Source: Clostridiales bacterium (GTDB lineage: Bacteria > Bacillota > Clostridia > Oscillospirales > Oscillospiraceae). Taken from it: a DNA stretch of 57,686 nt. The stretch is taken from NCBI GenBank assembly GCA_021205455.1, contig JAJPXL010000001.1, positions 1 through 57,686 of the forward strand, written 5' to 3'. Below the pieces are notes generated by a model that saw only the letters and a list, made by a program, of their open reading frames with translations, had not been told where the DNA came from and did not search any database. Positions within the stretch are counted from its first letter, which is position 1. Each line of letters opens with the position of its first letter. Below, one piece after another: positions 8,338 through 17,000 of this stretch. Made by a program: the position numbers and the translations under genes.

Positions 8338-9450
8338 TTATAGCAGCGCGGTCCCGTGTAAAATGCGATGACACTGGGCCAGGCGCTCCGACCAGGACGC
8401 CTCCCGGGCGTAATCCCTACGGGTGCGGGGCAGCGTTTCCCCCGTCTCCGCCAGGGCCCGGCGGCAGGCGTCCAGAAATTCGATGTCAAAGTGGGCGGGG
8501 TAGACCACGTCCGCATACTGATCCAGCTCCGGCCCCGCCGTCAGGGTGACGATGGGCCTGCCGGTCTGCAGGTAGGCGTAGAAGGCCTCCGGCAGGACGC
8601 TTTCCTCCGCCTCAGACCCGGACAGGGAGAGGCAGACATCAAAGTGGCCCAGGTAGTGGGGCAGGGAGACGTAGGACTTCTCCCCCAAAACATGGACGTT
8701 GGGCAGCGGCGCCAGCGCGTCATAGCCGCGGGCGTAGCGGGAGACGCCGCCCACCAGCACAAAGCTCCAGTCAGGCTGGGCCTTGGCGGCGTAAATCAGC
8801 GGGGCCAGATTCGTCTCCCGCCCACAGCTGCCCAGCATACCGAGGATGGGATGGGGGATGGCGGCCAGGTCGTGGGGAGTGCGCAGGCCGTCGCCGCCGC
8901 TCTGGGCAAAGAGGCTGTCGTCGAAGCCGTTGGGCACCAGCGCCAGGTTGTGACAGACCGGGGAAAGCTGCTCCTCCAGCAGGGGAGAGGCGGCAAAGAC
9001 TACATCCGCCCCGTCGCACAGCGCCGCCTCCCACTCGTCGGGGACCAGGCCGTCCCAGCTGCGGTCACAGTCGTAGACCAGGCCGCTGTGGGGGATGTCC
9101 TGATAGAAGCCGGCGCAGGCGGGGGAGGAGCACCACAGCAGCGGCTCCTCCCAGCCGTATTGGGCGATGGCGGAGCGGATAAAGCTGCCGATGCGCTTGC
9201 ACTCGCCCGGCGCGCGGGTTTCATAGTCCTCCGCCACGGAGACGGAGCAGGGGAGGGTGAACAGCGTGACCCGCTTGTCCAGCCGGCGGCCCTCCCTGGG
9301 GTGCCGCCATTTGCGCTCCCCCCAGTCGAAGCGGCCGATGGCCGGTTCAAAGACCATCAGCTCCACCTGCTCCAGGGAGCCGGGCAGGCGGCGCAGCCGG
9401 GAAGGAAACTGCTGCCATCTGTAATTGGGAATGGAAACGATTTGCACCAT
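8338..9450 (-). CDS. GT-B fold glycosyltransferase family protein
   Basis: The 370-residue product looks like a GT-B glycosyltransferase of the group 1/4 type. LALVPNGFDDSLF is the typical end of the acceptor domain, and GMLGSCGRETN followed by the NVHVLGEKSYVSLPHYL stretch is the usual donor-domain layout. VCLSLSGSEAEESVLPEAF occupies the position of the nucleotide-sugar binding EX7E region, and ETGRPIV-like TGRPIV follows. No signal peptide or membrane segment is seen. GGGAGG precedes the ATG. It reads toward the purE promoter but has no obvious tie to the purine genes. The sugar and acceptor are unknown. Confidence 0.75.
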   Translation of the reverse strand: MVQIVSIPNYRWQQFPSRLRRLPGSLEQVELMVFEPAIGRFDWGERKWRHPREGRRLDKRVTLFTLPCSVSVAEDYETRAPGECKRIGSFIRSAIAQYGWEEPLLWCSSPACAGFYQDIPHSGLVYDCDRSWDGLVPDEWEAALCDGADVVFAASPLLEEQLSPVCHNLALVPNGFDDSLFAQSGGDGLRTPHDLAAIPHPILGMLGSCGRETNLAPLIYAAKAQPDWSFVLVGGVSRYARGYDALAPLPNVHVLGEKSYVSLPHYLGHFDVCLSLSGSEAEESVLPEAFYAYLQTGRPIVTLTAGPELDQYADVVYPAHFDIEFLDACRRALAETGETLPRTRRDYAREASWSERLAQCHRILHGTALL

Positions 9451-9506
9451 GGGAACCTCCCTGGCGGCGGCTGCCGCCGAACGTGCGGAGTAGCGTGATT
9501 GCCTTT

Positions 9507-9535
9507 ATTGTATCACATAGTTCACTAGTTTGCCA
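9507..9535 (-). promoter_or_regulatory. Probable promoter of the glycosyltransferase gene
   Basis: On the minus strand TGGCAA (9530-9535) and TACAAT (9507-9512) are 17 bases apart, about 57 bases upstream of the glycosyltransferase start. The -10 is good, the -35 is weak. Confidence 0.4.
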
Positions 9536-9596
9536 CCGTTTTTTCCGGGTTTTGCCGTGATTCCGCCGATTATCTTCCAATCCGAATGGAAGGGGC

Positions 9597-9624
9597 TGGC
9601 AATGCTGCCGTTTTGTGGTATACT
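9597..9624 (+). promoter_or_regulatory. Probable promoter of the small gene at 9654
   Basis: TATACT at 9619-9624 is preceded by TGG, giving an extended -10. TGGCAA sits 16 bases upstream as a weak -35. It lies 30 bases before the start codon of the 78-residue protein. Confidence 0.5.
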
Positions 9625-9653
9625 GGGGTTATAACGATAGGAGGTATACCGTT

Positions 9654-9890
9654 ATGAGACTGAAAACGAATATTGATTATAAGAAATTCCTGGCCAGCGT
9701 ACGCGGCTGCAAGGGCGAGGTGTACTATGACACTGTGGAGGGCGATCGGCTGAACCTGAAATCCACCCTGTCGGAGTACCTGTTCGCCACCGCCGCCGTG
9801 ACCTCGGATTTCATTGAAAACGGCGGTGTCTTCTGCCAACAGGAAGAGGACTACGCGCTGCTGGCAGACTTCATCGAGGCGGAAGCGTAA
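9654..9890 (+). CDS. Small conserved-looking protein of unknown function
   Basis: The 78-residue soluble protein is acidic at its C-terminus and has no recognised domain, signal peptide or membrane segment. The start at 9654 is supported by a perfect AGGAGG six to eight bases upstream and by an extended -10 promoter in front. Codon use is like its neighbours, with strong G/C at third positions, which supports real coding. It is followed after 41 bases by the PAP2 phosphatase gene and may be co-transcribed with it. No function is assigned. Confidence 0.7.
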   Translation: MRLKTNIDYKKFLASVRGCKGEVYYDTVEGDRLNLKSTLSEYLFATAAVTSDFIENGGVFCQQEEDYALLADFIEAEA

Positions 9891-9931
9891 AGGCGCGGCA
9901 GCAAAATTGATGCGGAAAGGAACGTGACGGC

Positions 9932-10498
9932 GTGGCCCTCTGGTTTGAGCAGTTGGAAGGGCAGCTTTTGCTGCTGATACAGGACCTGCGCTGTGAGCCG
10001 CTGTCCGCCGTGCTGGTACCGCTGACCCGCCTGGGGGAGTACGGCGCGATTTGGATCGCCTGCTCCCTGGTGATGCTGTGTTTCCGGCGCACCCGGCGGG
10101 CGAGGGTCGCGGGGCTGGCAGCCCTGCTGATCGGCCAGTTAGTCAACGGCCAACTGCTGAAAAACCTGGTCTGCCGCGCCAGGCCCTTCACCCAAATCCA
10201 GGGGCTTTGGACGCTGGTGGAAGCGCCGACGGACTACTCCTTCCCATCGGGGCACAGCTGCGCCGCCTTTGCCGCGGCGGTGGCCTGGTGGCGGACGCTG
10301 GACATCCGCTGGCTGAAACGCCTGCTGCTGACTGCGGCGGTGCTGATGGCGCTGTCCCGGCTCTATGTGGGGGTACACTACCCCTCCGACATCCTGGGCG
10401 GCGCGGCGGTGGGGAGCCTGATTGCCGTCCTGGTGTGCCGGGCGCTGGAGTGGCTGGAGCGACGCAGGCGCGGCACGCTGCCCCCGGAAGCAGCGTGA
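9932..10498 (+). CDS. PAP2-family membrane phosphatase
   Basis: The 188-residue product has the three signature segments of the PAP2 superfamily: a KNLVCRARP motif near residue 73, SFPSGHS near 108, and a SRLYVGVHYPSD motif near 144 that supplies the catalytic His and Asp. Four to five hydrophobic segments would place it in the membrane. Such enzymes dephosphorylate undecaprenyl pyrophosphate or other lipid phosphates. The start is GTG, with AAAGGAA upstream. Which lipid it uses cannot be told. Confidence 0.88.
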   Translation: MALWFEQLEGQLLLLIQDLRCEPLSAVLVPLTRLGEYGAIWIACSLVMLCFRRTRRARVAGLAALLIGQLVNGQLLKNLVCRARPFTQIQGLWTLVEAPTDYSFPSGHSCAAFAAAVAWWRTLDIRWLKRLLLTAAVLMALSRLYVGVHYPSDILGGAAVGSLIAVLVCRALEWLERRRRGTLPPEAA

Positions 10499-10504
10499 AC
10501 ATAC

Positions 10505-10532
10505 AGGCCGGAAGGAACCCTCCTTCCGGCCT
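10505..10532 (+). terminator. Hairpin after the PAP2 gene, possible terminator
   Basis: A perfect 12-bp stem (AGGCCGGAAGGA / TCCTTCCGGCCT) with a 4-base loop begins seven bases after the PAP2 stop codon. It is not followed by a real T run, so termination would be weak or factor-aided. Confidence 0.45.
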
Positions 10533-10624
10533 GCGCTGCGCTGTCACTCGGTTTTGGAGTAAACGAAAACCGGATACGGTGACAGAAAATCCCCTGAATT
10601 TATCTCGACAAATTTGCAAAAACT

Positions 10625-10740
10625 GTTGACTTCAACGCAAATAATGGCAAGCTTGTTGACTGCGAAACATTTTAATGTCAACAGTCCGTTGACTTTGACT
10701 GCCTTTGTCCATTATAATGAAACAACAGAATGATGTCAAC
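10625..10740 (+). repeat. Cluster of GTTGAC / GTCAAC motifs upstream of the nitroreductase
   Basis: GTTGAC or its complement occurs five times in 116 bases: 10625, 10655, 10677, 10688 and 10735. The first forms a palindrome with a 2-base spacer (GTTGA-CT-TCAAC). The copies at 10623 and 10677 extend to CTGTTGAC and GTCAACAG, an inverted pair. One copy overlaps the -35 of the promoter at 10689. The layout suggests operator sites for a dimeric regulator; the regulator is unknown. The rest of the gap from 10533 to 10799 holds nothing else recognised. Confidence 0.5.
10689..10718 (+). promoter_or_regulatory. Promoter of the nitroreductase-type gene
   Basis: TTGACT at 10689-10694 and TATAAT at 10713-10718 are 18 bases apart. 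The -10 is perfect. The -35 is part of the GTTGAC motif cluster, so a protein bound there could block or assist the polymerase. Confidence 0.65.
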
Positions 10741-10799
10741 CATTTGCTCAGTGGGAAGTCCATCGGACGGACGCGACCACATCAGATAAGGAGGCTGTT

Positions 10800-11468
10800 A
10801 TGACCTTACAGGAAGCGATGCAGGCACGGCATACCGTGCGCAAATACAAAAAAGAGCCGCTGTCGGCGGACGTGATTCGTCAGCTGAACGAGCGGATCCA
10901 GGCCCAAAATGAGCAGTACGGCCTGAACATCCAGCTCGTCACGGAAAACACGGACGCGCTGCCGGGAATCATTGGCATGACCATGACCAAGGGCGTGCGC
11001 AATTACATGATCCTCGCCGGGCCGGACACGCCGGATGTGGACGAGAAGCTGGGGTACAGCAGCGCCGATCTGATGCTCTATGCTCAGACGCTGGGTCTGA
11101 ACACCTGGTGGGTCGGCGGAATGTACAGCCACAAGGGGGCCAGGAAAAACTCCACCGCAGGGGACAGCGCCAAAATCATCGGCGTCGTCATTGTGGGCTA
11201 TGGAGAGACCCAGGGCGTTCCTCACAAATCCAAAGCGGCGGAGGCGGTCGCCTCCTACGAGGGCAGCGCCCCGGAGTGGTTCCAGGCAGGCGTTGCTGCG
11301 GCGCTGTTGGCGCCCACCGCGATGAACCACCAGTCCTTCACCATCAAGGGCGCAGGCAATCAGGTGTCCATGACCTATGCCAGCGGCTCCTTCTCCGGCG
11401 CTGATTTGGGCCTTTGCAAGTACCACTTTGAGCTTGGCGCGGGGAAAGAGAACTTCCAGTGGTGCTGA
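10800..11468 (+). CDS. Nitroreductase-family protein
   Basis: The 222-residue product starts with a nitroreductase-like MQARHTVRKYKKEPL segment, where the Arg residues contact FMN phosphate. It continues with SSADLMLYAQTLGLNTWWVGG and ends with an AAALLAPTAMNHQSF segment, which resembles the short TM1586-like nitroreductases. It would bind FMN and use NAD(P)H, but the substrate is unknown. AGGAGG precedes the ATG. It is preceded by a promoter with a cluster of possible operator motifs, so its expression is likely controlled. The next gene starts 21 bases later and may share the transcript. Confidence 0.8.
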   Translation: MTLQEAMQARHTVRKYKKEPLSADVIRQLNERIQAQNEQYGLNIQLVTENTDALPGIIGMTMTKGVRNYMILAGPDTPDVDEKLGYSSADLMLYAQTLGLNTWWVGGMYSHKGARKNSTAGDSAKIIGVVIVGYGETQGVPHKSKAAEAVASYEGSAPEWFQAGVAAALLAPTAMNHQSFTIKGAGNQVSMTYASGSFSGADLGLCKYHFELGAGKENFQWC

Positions 11469-11489
11469 TGCCGCCTGGAGGTGTTCGTG

Positions 11490-11807
11490 ATGCTGATCCG
11501 CATTTTCAGAGCCTGGCTCAAGTGGCGGAAGGATTGGGATTCCCTGTGTAACTGCTGCGGGAAGTGCTGCTATATCCGCTCCGTGGGGCCGGACGGGCAG
11601 GTCGTTATCCACTATAACAGCCCCTGCGAGCATTTGGACACGGAAACGCACCTGTGCCGGGTCTTTGACGACCGCTTCCGCAAGTGCGACCACTGCGGCA
11701 AAGTGAACCTGTTCACGGCGTTATTCAATCCCACCCTGCCGAAGGACTGCACCTATGTGCAGACCTTCCGTTTGTGGGACAAGCGGGGGCCGGACCAGGA
11801 ACAGTGA
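11490..11807 (+). CDS. Cysteine-cluster protein of the YkgJ type
   Basis: This 105-residue protein is rich in cysteines in the order CNCCGKCC, PCEHLDTETHLC and KCDHCG, a pattern like the zinc- or iron-chelating YkgJ/UPF0153 cysteine-cluster family. The ATG at 11490 is chosen because GGAGG lies eight bases before it; an in-frame GTG at 11481 overlaps that site. It is immediately downstream of the nitroreductase gene and is followed by a strong terminator, so the two likely form one unit. Its function is unknown. Confidence 0.72.
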   Translation: MLIRIFRAWLKWRKDWDSLCNCCGKCCYIRSVGPDGQVVIHYNSPCEHLDTETHLCRVFDDRFRKCDHCGKVNLFTALFNPTLPKDCTYVQTFRLWDKRGPDQEQ

Positions 11808-11859
11808 TGCGACAAAAGGAATATGCCGAGCGGCAGAGCTCGGCCGGATGGGAAACGTT

Positions 11860-11899
11860 CGGCAGGCCGTCACAACTGTGTGGCGGCCTGCCGCTTTTT
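11860..11899 (+). terminator. Intrinsic terminator after the cysteine-cluster gene
   Basis: A stem built on CGGCAGGCCG / CGGCCTGCCG, extended inward by CACA/TGTG, is followed by CTTTTT. It ends the nitroreductase unit 50 bases after the stop codon and separates it from the molybdenum island. Confidence 0.8.
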
Positions 11900-11989
11900 C
11901 CTGCCCGGCGGGGGCGCCGTGAACAAATGCAGCCTGCGCTCCCGGTTGTATCCGTGCTTCTGCAACCTCGGATGTACACATTCTGCCGC

Positions 11990-12018
11990 TTGCAATTAAA
12001 GCCATTTTATGGTAAACT
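11990..12018 (+). promoter_or_regulatory. Promoter of the xdhC-nifS unit
   Basis: TTGCAA (11990-11995) and TAAACT (12013-12018) are 17 bases apart, and TGG just before the -10 helps. It starts a leader of about 95 bases before the XdhC-type gene. The stretch from 11900 to 11989 holds nothing recognised. Confidence 0.6.
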
Positions 12019-12043
12019 GCCCATAAGGTTATCGGTAAGAGAT

Positions 12044-12103
12044 CAGGCTCCCCGGAGGGGAACCTGGGGCATTTTGCGCCCAATCAGTTGCCAAAACGGG
12101 CAA
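12044..12103 (+). ncRNA. Structured 5' leader of the XdhC-type gene
   Basis: Three hairpins follow one another in about 60 bases between promoter and start codon: CAGG..CCCC/GGGG..CCTG, GGGC/GCCC with a 7-base loop, and TTGCC/GGCAA with a 6-base loop. Such density is unusual for an ordinary leader here. It does not match a riboswitch class I can recall with confidence. It may be a cis-regulatory RNA; that is inference. Confidence 0.35.
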
Positions 12104-12118
12104 GGACAGAGGTGTGCT

Positions 12119-13152
12119 ATGGGGGACAATATATACAGGAAAATCCTGGACGCGCTGGCCCAGGGCGAGGGCGTCGCGCTGCGCACAGAGCTGAACGGTG
12201 AGGATGGCACGGTATCAGAGGATATGGTGCGCACCCTTGCGCCGATACCGCTGGCAAAGACTCCGGAGGGCTTTGACAGCATCGGCCCCACGCTGACGCA
12301 GGCAGAGGGGCGCGCCATCCTCTGTGAGCCGGTGCTGCCCAGGGAGCGGCTCATCGTCCTGGGCGGCGGGCACATCGCCCTCCCCCTGTGCGAATTTGCG
12401 GCGAAATGCGGCTTCTGCGTCACCGTTGCGGACGACCGGCCCGCCTTCGCCAACCGGGAGCGGTTCCCCTGGGCGCAGGAGGTGCTGTGTGACAGCTTTG
12501 AATCCGCCATCGCCCGGCTGAATATCACCCCTTACGATTATGTGGTCATCATCACCCGGGGCCACACCCACGATGCGGATTGCCTGCGGGCCATCCTGCC
12601 GGGGCAGCGCCCCGCGTACCTCGGCATGATCGGTTCCCGGCGGAGGGTGAAGGGCCTGCTGGCCATGCTGGCGGAGGAGGGTTACAGTCAGGAGCGCATC
12701 GACCAGATCTGCACCCCCATCGGCCTGAAAATCGGCGCTGTCACCCCGGAGGAGATCGCGGTTTCCATCCTGTCGGAGCTGATTCTGTACAGGCGCGTAC
12801 CGGAAAAGGCTGCGGGCTACCCCAGGTATGTCAACAGCTCCGACCTGGATTTGGAGCTGCTGGACTATCTGGCCTCCAACCATGAGTCGAAGGCCATCGT
12901 CACCGTCATGCAGACCAGGGGTTCCACCCCCAGAGGGGCGGGCGCGAAGATGGCGGTCAGCCCGAAGGGGGACATCACCGGCAGCATCGGCGGCGGGTGC
13001 AGCGAGGGGGCCGTCATCCGGGACGCCATTGACATCATCGGCACCGGCGCCTACAAGACCATGCTGATTGACATGACCGGCGATGTGGCGGAGTCCGAAG
13101 GGATGGTCTGCGGCGGCACAATGCTGGTTTTGATTGAGGACGGGTCTGAGCG

Positions 13153-13156
<4 letters not shown>
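12119..13156 (+). CDS. XdhC/CoxI-family molybdenum hydroxylase maturation factor
   Basis: XdhC proteins bind molybdenum cofactor, help replace an oxygen by sulfur and deliver it to xanthine dehydrogenase-type enzymes. The 345-residue product has a Rossmann domain starting at LIVLGGGHIALPL (about residue 78) with ITRGHTHD and GMIGSRRR segments. A CoxI-type domain follows at the C-terminus with TRGSTPRGAGAKM and GSIGGGCSEG. In classic XdhC the CoxI domain comes first; here the N-terminal part is only a reduced remnant and the full copy is last. The ATG at 12119 follows a purine-rich site. The stop overlaps the start of a cysteine desulfurase. Confidence 0.9.
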
Positions 13157-14301
<1,145 letters not shown>

Positions 14302-14353
14302 CGCCGCCTGCGATAAAAACGGGGAGGAACCGCCTCCCGGATTGGAGTATCCT

Positions 14354-15016
14354 ATGGCACAAACGAACACGGCCACCCTGACCTGCCCGATCTGCAAAAA
14401 GGACCACGAGGTCCCCATCTGGCGCAAAATCGACGTGCAGAAGCAGCCGGAGGCCAAGCAGGCCCTGCTGGAGGGCACCTTCTTTGACTTTTCCTGCCCG
14501 GACTGCGGCTATGCGTCCCGGCTGCACTACGGCAGCCTGTATGTGGACGCCGCGCTGCGGGAGCTGATTTATATCTCCGGGAAAGCGGACGAGGCCGTGG
14601 CCGATTCCGAACGGGCCGCCGCGCAGCTGGCCCAGGACGTTCCCTTTTACCACAGGGGGGACAGCCTGCTGCGCATCGTCCCCTCTGCGGAGAATTTGAA
14701 GGAGAAGCTGCTGATTTTCGAGAACGGCCTGGACGACCGGCTGGTAGAGATGTGCAAGGGGGTCGCCCTGTCCCAGTTCCCCGGCGAGGAGGACTACTAC
14801 GTCACCGACATCCACTATGACGTGATCGGTGAGCAGGAGCTGCTGCGCCTGACCTGTTCGGACGAGACGGAGCAGTATGTGCTGGACTTCGCGGGGCTGT
14901 ATGAGCAGCTCTACGGGCAGTTCGGCGCGCTGCTGCCGCCGCTGCGGGGCAGCGGCTTCACGCGGGTGGATTTGGACTATGCCGCCGAGCTGATGCGGGG
15001 GATGCAGGAGGAATGA
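14354..15016 (+). CDS. CpXC-domain protein
   Basis: The 220-residue product begins with two CxxC knuckles, CPICKKDHEVPIW near residue 11 and CPDCGYAS near 50, in the arrangement of the CpXC family. The remainder is a soluble alpha/beta region with no known motif. ATG at 14354 is chosen with GGAG eight bases upstream; a TTG at 14342 is the alternative. It lies 52 bases after the cysteine desulfurase and four bases before the next gene, so it is probably part of the same transcript. Function unknown; a metal site is likely from the cysteines. Confidence 0.75.
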   Translation: MAQTNTATLTCPICKKDHEVPIWRKIDVQKQPEAKQALLEGTFFDFSCPDCGYASRLHYGSLYVDAALRELIYISGKADEAVADSERAAAQLAQDVPFYHRGDSLLRIVPSAENLKEKLLIFENGLDDRLVEMCKGVALSQFPGEEDYYVTDIHYDVIGEQELLRLTCSDETEQYVLDFAGLYEQLYGQFGALLPPLRGSGFTRVDLDYAAELMRGMQEE

Positions 15017-15020
15017 ACCG

Positions 15021-15329
15021 ATGACAAGGATGTACATTGTTTACACGCTGCGCCAGGGCACGGACATCCGAAGGGCGCTGGAGCTGCTGCAAAAGACCCA
15101 GGACGACCTGCCGGAGGGAGCCTTCCAGCAGCTGTGCCTGCGCAACGAGAAGGGCATGGCGGAAATGCTGCAATGGATGCCCTTTGGGGACGTGGTGCAG
15201 ATCCTGGACTTCCCCCACGCCTGGCAGGCCGCAGAGTTTGAGGACAGCCCGGCCGGGAGAGCCCAGGCCCAGCGGACGAAGGGGCTGTTCTCCAACATTG
15301 CGGCGGACAGCTGCCAGCTGACAGAGTAA
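15021..15329 (+). CDS. Small protein of unknown function
   Basis: This 102-residue soluble protein has no recognised domain. It starts four bases after the CpXC gene, with AGGAGG overlapping the end of that gene, which indicates tight coupling. Its use of codons matches the neighbours. It may act with the CpXC protein. No function is assigned. Confidence 0.7.
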   Translation: MTRMYIVYTLRQGTDIRRALELLQKTQDDLPEGAFQQLCLRNEKGMAEMLQWMPFGDVVQILDFPHAWQAAEFEDSPAGRAQAQRTKGLFSNIAADSCQLTE

Positions 15330-15371
15330 ACGCCATGCCGCCGGAGGATACCGGGGAAAAGAGGACTTAGC

Positions 15372-16088
15372 ATGAAACAGGATGCCGGTGCAAATCCAAA
15401 TTGGCACGCCCTGGGGCAAATCATACTGCCGCAGCGCAGCGCGGAGCAGTTCCGGCGGATGGGAACCCCCGTCACCCTCGCCAGGAATCAAACCCTGTAC
15501 AAGGCGGGCGATGTACCGGACAGCTGCTATTATGTCTGCCAGGGCCGCATCATGGCCTTCGAGAACACCCCCGCCGGCGGCGAGCATATTTTCAGCGTGA
15601 ATGAGCCGGGGGAGCTTATCCTGGTGCCCGCCATGGTGGTGACCCATCCGCTGGTGCTGAACTTCAAGGCGCCAGAGGCGACAGAGCTGATTCGCATCCG
15701 AAGGGAAACCTTGTTCCAGGCCATGACGGATGACCCGGAGTTCTCCGCCCAGCTGGTCTATGCCCTGTCCATGCGGCTGATCGACACGATTGAGCAGTCC
15801 CGGGAGCGGGGGAGCTACAGCGTGCCCTGGCGGGTGTGCAACCTGCTGCTGATTATGGCGGAGCGGTATGGCGTGTCCTATGACGGCAAGGTGCTGATTC
15901 AGGAAAAGCTGAGCCAGCAAACCATGGCCAATGAGCTGCACGCCAACCGGGTGACGGTGGCCCGCGCCATTCGGGAGCTGAAGGATTACGGCCTGGTGGA
16001 GTACATCAACGGCTATTACTGCGTCCGGGACGTGGAGCGGCTAAAAAAACATATGGACTACCTGGAGGTTCTTCCAGGCACAGAATAG
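15372..16088 (+). CDS. Crp/Fnr-family transcription regulator
   Basis: The 238-residue protein has an N-terminal cyclic-nucleotide-binding-type beta barrel (about residues 15-130, with a GRIMAFENTPAGGEHIFSV segment) and a C-terminal winged helix (about 175-230) with LSQQTMANELHANRVTVAR as the recognition region. It lacks the N-terminal cysteine set of oxygen-sensing FNR, so the signal is unknown. It lies between the xdhC-nifS genes and the hydroxylase operon, and could control either. No binding site has been shown; a TTGAC-type repeat lies far upstream near 10.7 kb. Confidence 0.85.
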   Translation: MKQDAGANPNWHALGQIILPQRSAEQFRRMGTPVTLARNQTLYKAGDVPDSCYYVCQGRIMAFENTPAGGEHIFSVNEPGELILVPAMVVTHPLVLNFKAPEATELIRIRRETLFQAMTDDPEFSAQLVYALSMRLIDTIEQSRERGSYSVPWRVCNLLLIMAERYGVSYDGKVLIQEKLSQQTMANELHANRVTVARAIRELKDYGLVEYINGYYCVRDVERLKKHMDYLEVLPGTE

Positions 16089-16101
16089 GAGAGACAGTAT
16101 C

Positions 16102-16845
16102 ATGGAACATCAAAGCTATCAGAACCCACCGGTTCCGGCAGGCTTCACCGCCGCAGGCGGCAGCTGGGACACCGGCTTCCTCATCCGCCGGGAGGCGGAC
16201 GGCAGCGAGCTGGTATGGGTGCCTGTGCTGGCGCTGGAGGAGTCCGGCACGCTGGCAGGCAGGGCGCAGCCCTTCGGCACCCGGGCGTATGGCTACAGCG
16301 GAGGCGTCAAGGCGGAGCTGCCCGAGGCGCTGCGCCTCCAGGCCGACAGTGTGGAAAAATACGGCGGCTTCTACCTGACCCGCTACTGCCTGTCCAGGGG
16401 GAAGGACGGCGGGCTGCACTCTGTTCCCGGCGTCATGCCCCTCACCAATATCAATCAGTTTGACGCGGAACGGGCGGCCCGCACCTTCGCCTCCGGGGAA
16501 GGGTTTGCCAGTCATCTGCCCTATGCGGCGGAGATGGATTCCGCCCTGGCCTGGCTGGTGCAAAGCGGCGCGAAGCGGGCGGAGGACATCGCTGGCGCGG
16601 TGACGGTGCGCAATACCCGCGCCCATCAGGATGCCGTGACGGAGACGGGCAGTCAGCCGGAGCGCTACGCCCTGGGCTTCTACGATATGGCCGGTACGGT
16701 GGACGAGTGGACCCAGGAGCTGACGGACGGCGCGTACCTGTGGGGGTGCAACCCCTGCGCCTGGCCCACCACCTCCCGCTGCTACTTCGCACCCTACGCC
16801 TGCTATACCTACACCGGCCTGCGGGCGGCGCTGTACCTGGCCTGA
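16102..16845 (+). CDS. Formylglycine-generating-enzyme-like (SUMF1 domain) protein
   Basis: The 247-residue product resembles the FGE/SUMF1 fold: GSWDTGFLIRRE at the N-terminus, YGGFYLTRYCLS in the middle, NINQFDAERAA, GFYDMAGTVDEWTQE and a C-terminal TGLRAALYLA, the counterpart of the family's GFR ending. Members oxidise a cysteine in sulfatases or bind other ligands. No sulfatase lies nearby. It starts 13 bases after the Crp/Fnr gene stop and is followed by a strong terminator, so it closes this unit. Whether it is catalytic is unclear. Confidence 0.72.
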   Translation: MEHQSYQNPPVPAGFTAAGGSWDTGFLIRREADGSELVWVPVLALEESGTLAGRAQPFGTRAYGYSGGVKAELPEALRLQADSVEKYGGFYLTRYCLSRGKDGGLHSVPGVMPLTNINQFDAERAARTFASGEGFASHLPYAAEMDSALAWLVQSGAKRAEDIAGAVTVRNTRAHQDAVTETGSQPERYALGFYDMAGTVDEWTQELTDGAYLWGCNPCAWPTTSRCYFAPYACYTYTGLRAALYLA

Positions 16846-16877
16846 CGCGGCTTGGAATAGAAACAGAAAGTTTATTT

Positions 16878-16917
16878 GTAGTCCTTGCTACAACGGTAGC
16901 GGGGACTACTTTTCTTT
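16878..16917 (+). terminator. Strong terminator between the regulator unit and the hydroxylase operon
   Basis: A 14-bp stem (GTAGTCCTTGCTAC / GTAGCGGGGACTAC, two G-U pairs) with loop AACG is followed by TTTTCTTT. It ends the plus-strand unit that began at 12119 and separates it from the next promoter. Confidence 0.85.
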
Positions 16918-16932
16918 GCCCGGCTCATGGAC

Positions 16933-16938
16933 TATAAT
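16933..16938 (+). promoter_or_regulatory. Candidate -10 of the molybdenum hydroxylase operon
   Basis: A perfect TATAAT lies 62 bases before the first structural gene, just after a terminator. No good -35 is present at 16-18 bases, only TTTTCT, so an activator may be needed; a Crp/Fnr-type gene lies directly upstream. Confidence 0.5.
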
Positions 16939-17000
16939 GAAAGTGTAAAAGTGCGGACGCAATGTTTGTTAATTTTAGACAAATATCAGGAGGTAAGAAC

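Noticed and set aside
12044-12103. Moco riboswitch before the XdhC-type gene
   Set aside because: The hairpins do not show the consensus segments of the class that I can recall, so only a structured leader is reported.
14320-14340. A terminator after the cysteine desulfurase gene
   Set aside because: A 6-bp GGGAGG/CCTCCC stem exists but no T run follows, and it lies at the ribosome site of the next gene, so it is not listed.
16933-16938. A complete promoter for the hydroxylase operon
   Set aside because: Only the -10 is convincing; no -35 stands at the right distance, so only a candidate -10 is listed.
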